DNA of 64,000 nucleotides from Mucilaginibacter sp. (GTDB lineage Bacteria > Bacteroidota > Bacteroidia > Sphingobacteriales > Sphingobacteriaceae). The notes under the pieces are model-generated. The model saw only the letters and a program-made list of their open reading frames with translations, did not search any database and had not been told where the DNA came from. Below are positions 46,699 through 54,730 of the stretch, in pieces. The position numbers and the translations under genes are program-made. The DNA is taken from NCBI RefSeq assembly GCF_025362475.1, contig NZ_JANYGH010000063.1:47215-111214 (forward strand), written 5' to 3'. Position 1 is the first letter of the stretch; the number at the start of each line of letters is the position of its first letter.

Positions 46699-46997
46699 CA
46701 AAAGGAGTAGTTAAGACTATTATATATTAGTTGCAATGCTTATTGATATTTTTAGCAGTTTGCTTCTTCAAGAAACCATTACAAATAGTTATCATTACCT
46801 CATTGTAATATGTTTCTTACAAAAAGGATAATATTTTTAGTGAGATTTCATCGATATTTGACTTTGCCAGTTACACAAACTGTGTTTACACCAATTTACC
46901 TGTACTCTACAAAAAATATTATAGTTCGGCCTGATGATTGACATCAGCTGCAATTTCAAGAGCAATTAAAATCAACAACCTAAGTAATACAACTATT

Positions 46998-48353
46998 ATG
47001 GAAAAATCACGTCGAACTTTTATCAGGCAAGTCGCAATAGTAGGGGCCGGAACATTACTCACCAAAACCGCATGGAGCGCCAAAAGCTATAAACGCATTA
47101 TCGGCGCTAATGATCGGGTACGGGTTGGTGTTGTAGGGTTTTCTGACAGGCATAAAAGTTCGCATATTCCCAGTTTTATGAACCACTACAAAGAACTCAA
47201 TTTTGAGGTAGTAGGTGTATCAGATATCTGGAAAAGGCGTAGAGAAGAAGGCGCTGCAGCCTGGAAAGAAAAGATGCAGAATGATGTAAAGGCTTACCGC
47301 AATAATGAAGAATTATATGATAGTAAAACGGTAGATGCGGTATTTATCAGCACTGCTGATTTTCAGCATGCCCGCCATGCTATTGAAGCAGTAAAAGCGG
47401 GATGTGATGCTTATGTGGAGAAGCCTTTTGCAGAAACTATGGAAGATAACCGCGATGCCCTTAAAGCTATAAAGGAATCGGGTAAGATAGTGCAGATAGG
47501 TTCACAGCGCAGGAGCGGAGCTAATTATCATGCGGCTAATGATTTTATCCGTTCGGGTAAATTTGGCCCCATCACCATGGTTGAATTAACCTGGAATGTT
47601 AACCAGCCCGGCCGCTGGCGCAGACCTGAGCTGTTAGGCGCATTAAAAGAAGGCGATACCGATTGGAAACGTTTTATTATGAACCGTCCGTATGAACCGT
47701 TCGACCCACGCAAATACCTGGAATTTCGTTTGTTTTGGCCATATTCATCTGGATTGGCGGGTCAATGGATGAGCCATCAGATTGATACTGTACACTGGTT
47801 TTCTGGGCTTAAACATCCGCGAAGCGTAGTTGCCAATGGGGGTATTTATATGTGGAAAGACGGCCGGAGAAACTGGGATACTATTTTGGCCGCCTTTGAT
47901 TATGGACCGCTGGATGACGCTTCAACTGGTTTCCAGGTTACTTTTGGTTCGCGCATGCACAACGGAGATGAGCATCCGGCAGAGATTTATTATTCAAACG
48001 GAGGTGAATTAAACCTGATAACTAACAAAGTTTCGCCAAACGGCGGCTTAACACAAAAGATGGCTGCCGCCATGAATATGCAGGCAAACCTGCTCCCAGA
48101 GGTTAGTCTGGCAAATACCGAAAAGGTAATTGCTTCGGCCAATACAGGCGGCGATGTACTGACTTCAAACCATGTGCGTAACTGGATGGAATGTGTACGC
48201 AGTCGTAAACAGCCAAATGCGCCGGTTGAAGCAGGATACAGCCATTCTATAGCTAATATTATGACCAATGCTGCCGTTCATACCGGCTATAAAGCCACAT
48301 TTGATGAGAAAACCCAGGAGGTAATGGTGAATGGTCGGATATTTAAATTTTAA
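46998..48353 (+). CDS. Tat-exported Gfo/Idh/MocA-family oxidoreductase
   Basis: 451 residues. A twin-arginine signal (SRRTFIRQVAIVGAGTLL) begins the protein, so it folds with its cofactor and is exported. Rossmann fold follows (RVRVGVVGFSDRH), then VDAVFISTADFQHARHAIEAV and the EKP motif in DAYVEKPFAE, which holds the catalytic Lys. The C-terminal domain is typical of Bacteroidota carbohydrate-related members. ATG 46998 is chosen over the frame opening at 46938, because only this start gives a Tat signal. The DUF6807 gene starts 8 bases later: one operon. Confidence 0.9.
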   Translation: MEKSRRTFIRQVAIVGAGTLLTKTAWSAKSYKRIIGANDRVRVGVVGFSDRHKSSHIPSFMNHYKELNFEVVGVSDIWKRRREEGAAAWKEKMQNDVKAYRNNEELYDSKTVDAVFISTADFQHARHAIEAVKAGCDAYVEKPFAETMEDNRDALKAIKESGKIVQIGSQRRSGANYHAANDFIRSGKFGPITMVELTWNVNQPGRWRRPELLGALKEGDTDWKRFIMNRPYEPFDPRKYLEFRLFWPYSSGLAGQWMSHQIDTVHWFSGLKHPRSVVANGGIYMWKDGRRNWDTILAAFDYGPLDDASTGFQVTFGSRMHNGDEHPAEIYYSNGGELNLITNKVSPNGGLTQKMAAAMNMQANLLPEVSLANTEKVIASANTGGDVLTSNHVRNWMECVRSRKQPNAPVEAGYSHSIANIMTNAAVHTGYKATFDEKTQEVMVNGRIFKF

Positions 48354-48361
48354 TAGACATT

Positions 48362-49408
48362 ATGATAAACAGGTTCAAAAAGTTGGGGTTGGTTGTAGGA
48401 TTAACAGCCCTGACTTCGGCTGTATCGGCTCAAAAAAGCGAGCCGGTAAAGATAGTGAGCTCGGTAAAAGAACATAAGGTTGATGTTTTTGTTGGCGGCA
48501 AGCTGTTTACCAGTTTTCTGTATCCTGATAGTCTTGAAAAACCGGTATTATACCCTTTGTATGCAGCTAATGGTACCGTTGTTACCCGTGGCTTTCCACT
48601 TGAACCTAAACCCGGTGACCCGACTGATCATCCGCACCATATTGGTTTATGGTTTAATTTTGAAAACTTAAACGGGCTCGACTTCTGGAACAATTCATAC
48701 GCAATTCCTAAAGACAAAAAGAATTTATACGGTTGGATACGTACTGACCATATATTGAAAGCGGCCGGCGGAACTATTGGGGTATTGGCCTATCATGCAA
48801 ACTGGACCAACCAGCAAAAAGAGGTTCTTTTAGAAGAAACAACAAGTTTTGAATTTAGCGGGAAAGGTAGCCAGCGTATAATTGACCGGGTTACTACCTT
48901 AAAGGCCGATGTAGATGCCGTTTTTAACGATGCCAAAGACGGCATGCTGGGTTTGCGTTTAGCGCACGAATTGCAGATGCCCACTACAGAAGATCAAAAA
49001 TTTACAGATGATAAAGGTAATGTAACCATAGTTAAAGGGGGTACAGATAAATTAGCCAATGGTAATTACTTAACCAGTGCCGGTAAAACAGGTAACGATG
49101 CCTGGAGCACCCGTGGTGTATGGTGCAAGGTTTTTGGCAAAATGGGTGCCGATTCGGTAAGTATTGCTATAATAGATCATCCTGGAAATCCCAACTATCC
49201 TACATTCTGGCATGCCCGGGGATATGGCCTGTTTGCAGCCAATCCGCTTGGTGAAAAAATCTTTACCAATGGCAAATCGGCTAAAAACCTGAGCCTGAAA
49301 AAAGGAGAATCTGTAACTTTCCGGTATCGTATAATTATTAATAATGGCGAACAAACTATCGGCGCAATTCAGCTAAACGAAATTGCCAAAGATTTCGCTA
49401 AAAAATAG
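48362..49408 (+). CDS. DUF6807 (PmoA-like) secreted protein
   Basis: 348 residues with a signal peptide ending in AVSAQ. The N-terminal third has the family pattern PVLYPLYAANGTVVTRGFPLE and DHPHHIGLWFNFE. A further His-containing HARGYGLFAANPLG lies near the C-terminus. This family (annotated PmoA in databases, although not linked to methane oxidation) is commonly found beside Gfo/Idh/MocA genes in Bacteroidota glycan or aromatic catabolism loci. It is the second gene of the pair. Biochemical role unknown. Confidence 0.85.
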   Translation: MINRFKKLGLVVGLTALTSAVSAQKSEPVKIVSSVKEHKVDVFVGGKLFTSFLYPDSLEKPVLYPLYAANGTVVTRGFPLEPKPGDPTDHPHHIGLWFNFENLNGLDFWNNSYAIPKDKKNLYGWIRTDHILKAAGGTIGVLAYHANWTNQQKEVLLEETTSFEFSGKGSQRIIDRVTTLKADVDAVFNDAKDGMLGLRLAHELQMPTTEDQKFTDDKGNVTIVKGGTDKLANGNYLTSAGKTGNDAWSTRGVWCKVFGKMGADSVSIAIIDHPGNPNYPTFWHARGYGLFAANPLGEKIFTNGKSAKNLSLKKGESVTFRYRIIINNGEQTIGAIQLNEIAKDFAKK

Positions 49409-49415
49409 CGGCGAA

Positions 49416-49448
49416 AGACTTACGAAGTTTCTAAAACTTCGTAAGTCT
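49416..49448. repeat. Perfect palindromic element, 15-bp stem
   Basis: AGACTTACGAAGTTT (49416-49430) and AAACTTCGTAAGTCT (49434-49448), a perfect match around a 3-base loop. It lies 7 bases after the DUF6807 stop. Lack of a T-run makes it a weak terminator; the strict symmetry suggests a dispersed intergenic palindrome. Confidence 0.65.
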
Positions 49449-49543
49449 GGGGTTCTGCAACTTTCAACAGATGCGAAGCAATTGACGGCTCACTAATTAT
49501 TTAAAACAACTGCTAAGTTAATAGCGAAATACATAGCGTAACG

Positions 49544-50068
49544 CTAATCCCTGTTCCAAAACGCTGGCGGTTCAATTCCCAGAGATCGGAGGTAAACATA
49601 GCCTTGTCCGCGGTGATGGATTTCGTTATCAATCCAATAAAGAATTATATCAGATGTTATGCCTTCATATGCTCCGAAAGCCACCATTACTTCTTGAAAA
49701 CGCTGTTGTGGTATCAGGGGCCAAAGTGTCTCAATTTTATAGGTGATATCATCCCATAAATTTAAAATTTCTTCTTTTGTGTTGGCGAAAGAGCCTCCTG
49801 AATGATGGCCAAGTTTTGCAACGGGCGTAGGGCTATCCTGGAAAAGATCCTGAATACCTGAATCTGCAATACTCATAATTTCCTTTACCATCATAGCAAA
49901 GGGACGCATTCCTCCAATCGAATATTCAAATAGCTTATCTTTTGGAAAAGCTTCAATTACCTGCCTCGTTAGCCGGCGATGGCCTTGCCAATGATTTAAT
50001 ATGGCATCAGAGGAGGTGAACCACTCCATCGCATTGCTTGTTTGCTGTGTGCTTAGATTGTTTTCCAT
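49544..50068 (-). CDS. DinB/YfiT-like putative metal-dependent hydrolase
   Basis: 174-residue four-helix DinB-superfamily protein (not the polymerase). Metal-binding His residues appear in LNHWQGHRRLTRQV at the N-terminus and DNEIHHRGQGYVYLR near the C-terminus, matching the usual three-His site. In bacteria, relatives act as thiol transferases or stress-linked hydrolases; the substrate is unknown. Own promoter to the right; convergent with the DUF6807 gene. Confidence 0.85.
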   Translation of the reverse strand: MENNLSTQQTSNAMEWFTSSDAILNHWQGHRRLTRQVIEAFPKDKLFEYSIGGMRPFAMMVKEIMSIADSGIQDLFQDSPTPVAKLGHHSGGSFANTKEEILNLWDDITYKIETLWPLIPQQRFQEVMVAFGAYEGITSDIILYWIDNEIHHRGQGYVYLRSLGIEPPAFWNRD

Positions 50069-50315
50069 TTTGTTTGTTTTAATTAAAAAAATGATTTCAT
50101 AACAAAGAAAAGGGGGCCTGATGACAGCCCTATGTCAGCAGTGATAAAAGATATTTGAAAGGAACAGAATAAAACTGGTTGTTCGGTTCCCGGGTGGGTT
50201 TGTTACCTCGAAGATATTTTGAAGGTAATTGAAAATGTAATTATATTAGAATGGTTCAACAAACAAATTAATGTAGCTCGAAAGCGGCTATTAGTTTTAT
50301 TGAAAAAAATATAAT

Positions 50316-51233
50316 ATGATTATCAGAAAAAACGAACACTGGTTCCGGATGCTGTTCATGTGGAAAGGATCGGTACTGCCGAAACTTTTATCACGACTGT
50401 TATTGCTGTTTGCGTTATCTGTAATTGTTGTTTTTGCTAAAGGAATTCTCTTTCATTATAAAATACCACTTAATCCTGCTCCGTTTACACTGTTTGGCAT
50501 TGCTTTAGCACTTTTTCTGGGATTCAGAAATAACGCCAGCTACGATCGTTTTTGGGAAGCCCGTAAACTTTGGGGGGCCTTACTTAACGATACCCGTTCT
50601 TTAGCAAGGCAGGCCATAGCTTTAAGTGGCTATCTGCCCAATTCTACCGAGATAGAAACCTTTGTTAATTACCTGGTGGCTTTTACCTATGCGCTTAAAC
50701 ACCAGTTGAGGCATACAGATGCCAGCGACGATCTGCAAAAAAGGCTGCCCCCGGATATTTACCCCGATGTAAAAAGCGCTATTTATAAGCCGGTTATGTT
50801 AATGAAGCAAATGGCTATTTGGGTAAAAAAAGCCAAAGAACAAGGTAAAATAGATTCCATTCAGCAAGTGGCGTTTGATGAAAATTTGGGCAGACTATCT
50901 GATATTGTCGGCGGCTGCGAAAGGATAGCATCTACGCCCATACCTTATACTTACAGGATCCTGTTACATCGTACAGTTTATATTTACTGTTTTTTGCTTC
51001 CTTTTGGATTTGTAGATAGTTTGGGCTGGTTTACACCACTTATCGTAATTTTTATAGCTTACACCTTTGTTGCGCTGGAAGCCATTGCCGATGAAATTGA
51101 AGAACCTTTTGGGGTGGAACCTAACGATCTGGCTTTAAACGCGATGAGCTTGATGATTGAAACTACCTTGCTGGAGATGATTGGAAAGCCGTTGCCTGAA
51201 AAACCAGTTAATCAAGGCTCTATTATCGACTGA
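50316..51233 (+). CDS. Bestrophin-family anion channel-like membrane protein
   Basis: 305 residues, the bacterial bestrophin (UPF0187/YneE) family. N-terminal basic segment, membrane helix (~22-42), then NPAPFTLFGIALALFLGFRNNASYDRFWEARKLWG with the conserved YDRFWEAR element, further helices near 225-260, and the GVEPNDLALNAM motif in the C-terminal cytoplasmic part. Relatives form pentameric chloride or cation channels. Stands alone between an intergenic region and the DNase II-like gene. Confidence 0.92.
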   Translation: MIIRKNEHWFRMLFMWKGSVLPKLLSRLLLLFALSVIVVFAKGILFHYKIPLNPAPFTLFGIALALFLGFRNNASYDRFWEARKLWGALLNDTRSLARQAIALSGYLPNSTEIETFVNYLVAFTYALKHQLRHTDASDDLQKRLPPDIYPDVKSAIYKPVMLMKQMAIWVKKAKEQGKIDSIQQVAFDENLGRLSDIVGGCERIASTPIPYTYRILLHRTVYIYCFLLPFGFVDSLGWFTPLIVIFIAYTFVALEAIADEIEEPFGVEPNDLALNAMSLMIETTLLEMIGKPLPEKPVNQGSIID

Positions 51234-51361
51234 TGCCAATGTTAAACATTAAATATGGTGTTTTGATGCGGAATACTGATTGGAAGAGAAAAGATATCAA
51301 CGGGAATGATCTTTCGGATAACTCCCGTTGATATTAACTGTTAAGCTATTGTAATTCAGTG

Positions 51362-52465
51362 TTAGAGGCCGATCGGTTGAGCTTTTTTGGGTGGATGCGT
51401 TTGATGGATCACCTGGTGTACTTCAGTTCTTGATTTTCCCGGAGGCGCCAAAACAAGATTTGTTTTTGATAATGCCTGCCACAGCGTTCTATTTTGAAAT
51501 GCAATGGTGCCTCCACCGCGTTTCTTTTGCGACACCATGCGGTTGATATCGCCAACGCAAACCCATGGGCTGTGCAATGTGATCCCCCATTTGGCATGGT
51601 CATGGGTTTCGGGCCAGGCCCAATGTACGCCCAGAGCAGCTAAATTGATGTATTTGATGTCAAAGGTTTTGTGGATACCGTCGCTATCGGCCTGGGGTGG
51701 GATAGGTCCCCTGATCCATGTTTCAACATCCATGTCATCTCCCAGCGCAGGCCCTACTAAGTCATTCCAAAAATCATCATCCCATTGTTTATTCTTGGCA
51801 ATCACCTTGAAAGGCATACCGCCGATGGATGTCAGTTCAAGCACATCACTCTTTTTGGGAGGTTTGGGGTTTAATGGTTGTGTTAATATATAAAGAGGAT
51901 CGGTAGTGGGGAGGTCTGCGGTATGATTATAATAAACCTGCGGCTCCTGGTGGTCTGCCATTTGCGTGGCTATTTTCCTGCAGGTGTCAATATCCAATGA
52001 TATACACAAATAGGTTTGCCCATATTGAGGAGTCGGGTCTGCCTTTGCACCAGGGTCATTAAATTTTGGCCATGAATGCAGTATCCAAAACCCGGTATTT
52101 GTTTCCGTATCAAAAGCGATCGCGCCTTTAGTGTGCCCTTTATTGCCATCATCTGTCTTGCCCACACTTTCAGGCATCTCGTCGTTGTACATGATCCACC
52201 CCGTCTTTCCTGTTGGCGCTGCAAAGCTGTCAAGCACCGATTTGAGTGTAAGATTAAGTGCGCCGTTGCCGCTGTTAAGAACATTCGGCGATTTAGTAAC
52301 GTTCCTTTGTTTCAGATCAGGATTTGCATCAATCTTTGAGTCATAATAAACGTATTCGTAACCTGTGGCGCTATCGCTACCTGCACCAGGGCCAAGCTGT
52401 GGAACTTTGTAAATAAACCACCAATCTACCGGATTGCCGGTTTCGTCAAGTGCTGAAATTTTCAT
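51362..52465 (-). CDS. Deoxyribonuclease II-like protein
   Basis: 367 residues with clear resemblance to animal DNase II, an acid, metal-independent endonuclease of the phospholipase-D-like fold. Both HxK motifs are present: His111-x-Lys113 in KGHTKGAIAFDTE and His290-x-Lys292 in THDHAKWGI. They are followed by the DNase II-typical FWILHSWPKF and WVCVGDINRMVSQKKRGGG. No signal peptide is visible at the annotated start, unlike the animal lysosomal enzymes; either it is cytoplasmic or exported by another route. The family is sparse in bacteria, so horizontal origin is possible. Neighbours give no clue, but it is next to the tRNA-Leu islet. Confidence 0.88.
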   Translation of the reverse strand: MKISALDETGNPVDWWFIYKVPQLGPGAGSDSATGYEYVYYDSKIDANPDLKQRNVTKSPNVLNSGNGALNLTLKSVLDSFAAPTGKTGWIMYNDEMPESVGKTDDGNKGHTKGAIAFDTETNTGFWILHSWPKFNDPGAKADPTPQYGQTYLCISLDIDTCRKIATQMADHQEPQVYYNHTADLPTTDPLYILTQPLNPKPPKKSDVLELTSIGGMPFKVIAKNKQWDDDFWNDLVGPALGDDMDVETWIRGPIPPQADSDGIHKTFDIKYINLAALGVHWAWPETHDHAKWGITLHSPWVCVGDINRMVSQKKRGGGTIAFQNRTLWQALSKTNLVLAPPGKSRTEVHQVIHQTHPPKKAQPIGL

Positions 52466-52575
52466 AACTATCTGGGATTAAGTTGTTAATGCCATAAAGT
52501 TATATATATATTTAAATATTTTTTTATTTTTAAATAAGGTGGTTTCCGATTAGTACGAGGCGAAATTCAAACGCG

Positions 52576-52624
52576 GCCAACTTATTAAATTAACGGCTTT
52601 TTTAAATGTGCGGAAGGAGGGACT
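52576..52624 (+). repeat. Left direct repeat: degraded copy of tRNA-Leu 3' end and terminator
   Basis: Matches 53498-53549 in the same orientation. The terminator part (52576-52603) differs by one base over ~27, and the tRNA part (52609-52624) equals the last 16 bases of tRNA-Leu with one change (G for A). The stem of the terminator is broken here by mutation of the left arm. It marks the far end of the NADAR islet. Confidence 0.75.
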
Positions 52625-52705
52625 ACAATAGAACACCCTGAAGATATTTTGAATGTCATTAAGAAAATAATTAAGTTTGAGAAACATCAGGGTTATAAAG
52701 AATAA
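52589..52705 (+). pseudogene. C-terminal remnant of a gene once coupled to NADAR
   Basis: An open frame crosses the left repeat and then reads IEHPEDILNVIKKIIKFEKH and a short tail before TAA at 52703-52705. That TAA overlaps the NADAR ATG (TAATG). The helix-like, non-random sequence plus overlap suggest the tail of a deleted upstream gene, truncated at the islet boundary. The family is not recognisable from about 25 residues. Confidence 0.4.
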
Positions 52706-53472
52706 TGACATACTACTACAACTTAGAATGGCTTACCGATAAATTTGACCAGGGTGAAATACTGAAATTCTTATTTTTCTGGGGACACTCAAATACATTA
52801 AAAGAACAAGTTGGAAAATTTTGTTTTAGCCAATGGTTTGAACTAACATTTACAGTTGATGGCATAAATTATCAAACTGCAGAGCATTGGATGATGGCTA
52901 ATAAAGCCCTTTTATTTAACGATATAAATACTTATCAAAAAATAATCAGTGCCAAAAGCCCTGGTGAAGCAAAAGAATTGGGAAGACAGATATTAGGATT
53001 TGATGAGCAGATTTGGGCCACAAACCGATATGCTATTGTTGTAAATGGTAACATTCATAAGTTTAACCAACATCCTCAATTTGCTGATTTTTTGATAAAT
53101 ACAAAAGACCGGATATTGGTTGAAGCAAGCCCGATCGATAAAATATGGGGCATTGGTTTATCTAAAGATACTGAGCACATTGATAATCCCTATTTTTGGA
53201 ACGGCCAAAACTTACTGGGTTTTGCATTGATGGAGGTAAGAGATTTTCTCACAAAGTTTGACTGCTTTGATTATATAAAAAGCACGGTGACTCCGCCATG
53301 TAAATCGTATCCTGAGATTGACCCACACGATTTATTTTGGCGTATGGGAAATGGTGAAGATATGATACATCAGTTTGGGGAATATTATGATACGCTTTCT
53401 GAAAGAGATCAGATTATTTTCAGGCTATCCAATCCAATACCGTATAAATGGAATAATTTCTACGATTCATAA
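52705..53472 (+). CDS. NADAR (YbiA-like) family protein with C-terminal extension
   Basis: 255 residues. The NADAR fold covers ~20-185: FLFFWGHSNTLKEQVGKFCFSQWF, then the active-site-like YQTAEHWMMANKALLF with Glu and Trp, IWATNRYAIVVNGNIHKF, and DKIWGIGLSKD. The remaining ~70 residues (from KFDCFDYIKSTV) are not part of the core. Family: N-glycosidases acting on riboflavin intermediates (YbiA) or on ADP-ribosylated nucleic acids; some act as antitoxins to DarT-type toxins. The start overlaps the stop of an upstream remnant. Flanked by direct repeats of the tRNA-Leu 3' end. Confidence 0.88.
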   Translation: MTYYYNLEWLTDKFDQGEILKFLFFWGHSNTLKEQVGKFCFSQWFELTFTVDGINYQTAEHWMMANKALLFNDINTYQKIISAKSPGEAKELGRQILGFDEQIWATNRYAIVVNGNIHKFNQHPQFADFLINTKDRILVEASPIDKIWGIGLSKDTEHIDNPYFWNGQNLLGFALMEVRDFLTKFDCFDYIKSTVTPPCKSYPEIDPHDLFWRMGNGEDMIHQFGEYYDTLSERDQIIFRLSNPIPYKWNNFYDS

Positions 53473-53490
53473 CTCAATTATTTAAAACAA

Positions 53491-53524
53491 AAAAGCCGCC
53501 AACTTATTAAGTTAACGGCTTTTT
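53491..53524. terminator. Bidirectional terminator of NADAR and tRNA-Leu
   Basis: AAAAGCCG (53491-53498) pairs with CGGCTTTT, with an additional AACTT/AAGTT pairing inside. A T-run follows on the plus strand for the NADAR gene and on the minus strand for tRNA-Leu, 9 bases after its 3' end. Confidence 0.75.
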
Positions 53525-53549
53525 AAACTGTTGTGCGGAAGAAGGGACT
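53498..53549 (+). repeat. Right direct repeat: terminator and 3' end of intact tRNA-Leu
   Basis: Copy of 52576-52624, 922 bases apart, here as part of the intact tRNA-Leu gene. The arrangement tRNA 3' end - islet - partial tRNA 3' end is the pattern left by site-specific integration into a tRNA gene. Confidence 0.75.
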
Positions 53550-53615
53550 CGAACCCCCACGCCTCGCGGCGCCAGATCCTAAGTCTGGTGCGGCTACCAA
53601 TTACGCCACTTCCGC
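53534..53615 (-). tRNA. tRNA-Leu (anticodon UAG)
   Basis: 82 nt on the minus strand. The acceptor stem GCGGAAG pairs with CTTCCGC, discriminator A. The anticodon stem CCAGA/TCTGG encloses CTTAGGA, giving anticodon UAG. A long variable arm (CGCCGCGAGGCG) marks it as class II, consistent with Leu. The T arm contains GGTTCGAGTCC. CCA is not encoded (next bases CAA). Promoter at 53636-53643, terminator on the left. Confidence 0.97.
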
Positions 53616-53635
53616 ATTAGGATTTTAACAGGTCG

Positions 53636-53643
53636 CAAAGATA
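53636..53643 (-). promoter_or_regulatory. Predicted -7 box of the tRNA-Leu promoter
   Basis: Minus strand TATCTTTG, an exact TAnnTTTG match, 21 bases upstream of the tRNA 5' end. The -33 position reads TTTT (one base off TTTG). Confidence 0.6.
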
Positions 53644-53758
53644 GCGTTTTAAGATAAACTATAAAATATAATTTTAGTTTTTTATCTATCTGCCTCATTT
53701 CTTTGCTATTAATTTAATTGAAGGTGTTTATTAAGTATGTAACATACATCATCAAGGG

Positions 53759-54229
53759 CTAATGTTTATTCACTTTAAAGGTAAATTGCGAAATTTTTTC
53801 TTCAAACCCTTCTGCAGCACGGTAAAAATCCAGGGAATGTTTATCCTCTTCATTGGCATCAACAAATATTTCGCGTATATAATTTTGTCCTCCCCACGCT
53901 TTTATAGCCTGAAGTAATTTATTACCAATACCCAGCCTGTGCAAGTTGGGGGCAACTGCAATATCATAAATAAAAAGGTCGGTATATTCTGAGTAGTACA
54001 TCGGTAGTTCATAAGCCGTTAAACCACCTATTACTTTGTTTTTATAGATTGCTGCAAGACAAATAAATTCATGCTTCCGCAGCAGTGTTTTTAAATAAGA
54101 TGGTTTGGCGGGTATCAGATCGTTAGCTTCAAAAATATCCTTAAATAGCTGGATAAGCTGTTCTGCAATCATCACATCATCAGATCCAAGTCGCCGGATA
54201 ATAAGATCATCTATATTAAATTCCATCAT
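53759..54229 (-). CDS. GNAT-family N-acetyltransferase, AAC(3)-I-like
   Basis: 156 residues. Coenzyme A loop in LHRLGIGNKLLQAI, preceded by LFIYDIAVAP. The order of segments (YLKTLLRKHEFICLAAIYKN, GGLTAYELP, LFIYDIAVAP, FVDANEEDKHSLDFYRAAEGF) is that of the aminoglycoside 3-N-acetyltransferase type I group. That similarity does not prove drug acetylation: many chromosomal GNATs look alike. Alone, own promoter to the right. Confidence 0.85.
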   Translation of the reverse strand: MMEFNIDDLIIRRLGSDDVMIAEQLIQLFKDIFEANDLIPAKPSYLKTLLRKHEFICLAAIYKNKVIGGLTAYELPMYYSEYTDLFIYDIAVAPNLHRLGIGNKLLQAIKAWGGQNYIREIFVDANEEDKHSLDFYRAAEGFEEKISQFTFKVNKH

Positions 54230-54352
54230 AAAATAATTAAGTTAATTGGTAATTAAATCTAAGGATTTTTGAGTGTTAAAAAATCAAATTATTAATTCCA
54301 TGAACAATTTCAAAACTCACTTGTAATATTCAAATATCAAGAACCTTCGGCT

Positions 54353-54694
54353 ATGACTAATACAGTAAACTATTATATTAAAAAAGACAACGGTACAACA
54401 ATAAATATCATTATTGAACCTGTGCTAACCCAGGCCGCAAATAATCATCTTAACTTTACAGGTGTGTATGCCTTATATAAAGGTAACGACCATGGCGAAG
54501 CCCGCCTGTTAGAGATGCAGGAAATAGCCCCCGAAATTGGGGAAAGCTACCCTTTGGTTGATGATGCAAAGAATCCGGATTTTTTGGGCAGGCTAACTTA
54601 TAATAGCAATAAGTTGAAATGGGAATACACAGGCGGTTCGTTATCGCCGAATGAACAGCATCAAATTGTTGAGTTTATACAAAACGCAAAATAA
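54353..54694 (+). CDS. Hypothetical protein, 113 aa
   Basis: 113 residues, soluble, starting TNTVNYYIKKDNGTTINI, with FTGVYALYKGNDHGEARLLEM in the centre and LSPNEQHQIVEFIQ at the end. Unrecognised; the composition is normal for coding DNA. It precedes the DUF4268 gene by 36 bases and is probably co-transcribed. Confidence 0.6.
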   Translation: MTNTVNYYIKKDNGTTINIIIEPVLTQAANNHLNFTGVYALYKGNDHGEARLLEMQEIAPEIGESYPLVDDAKNPDFLGRLTYNSNKLKWEYTGGSLSPNEQHQIVEFIQNAK

Positions 54695-54730
54695 TCCATA
54701 AATTTGCCTGCTCATTTTAAATAAAGACTA

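Noticed and set aside
49544..50068. Reading DinB as DNA polymerase IV and part of the damage locus
   Set aside because: It is the DinB/YfiT four-helix metalloprotein superfamily, named after a Bacillus damage-inducible gene, not a Y-family polymerase. No dyad is found upstream.
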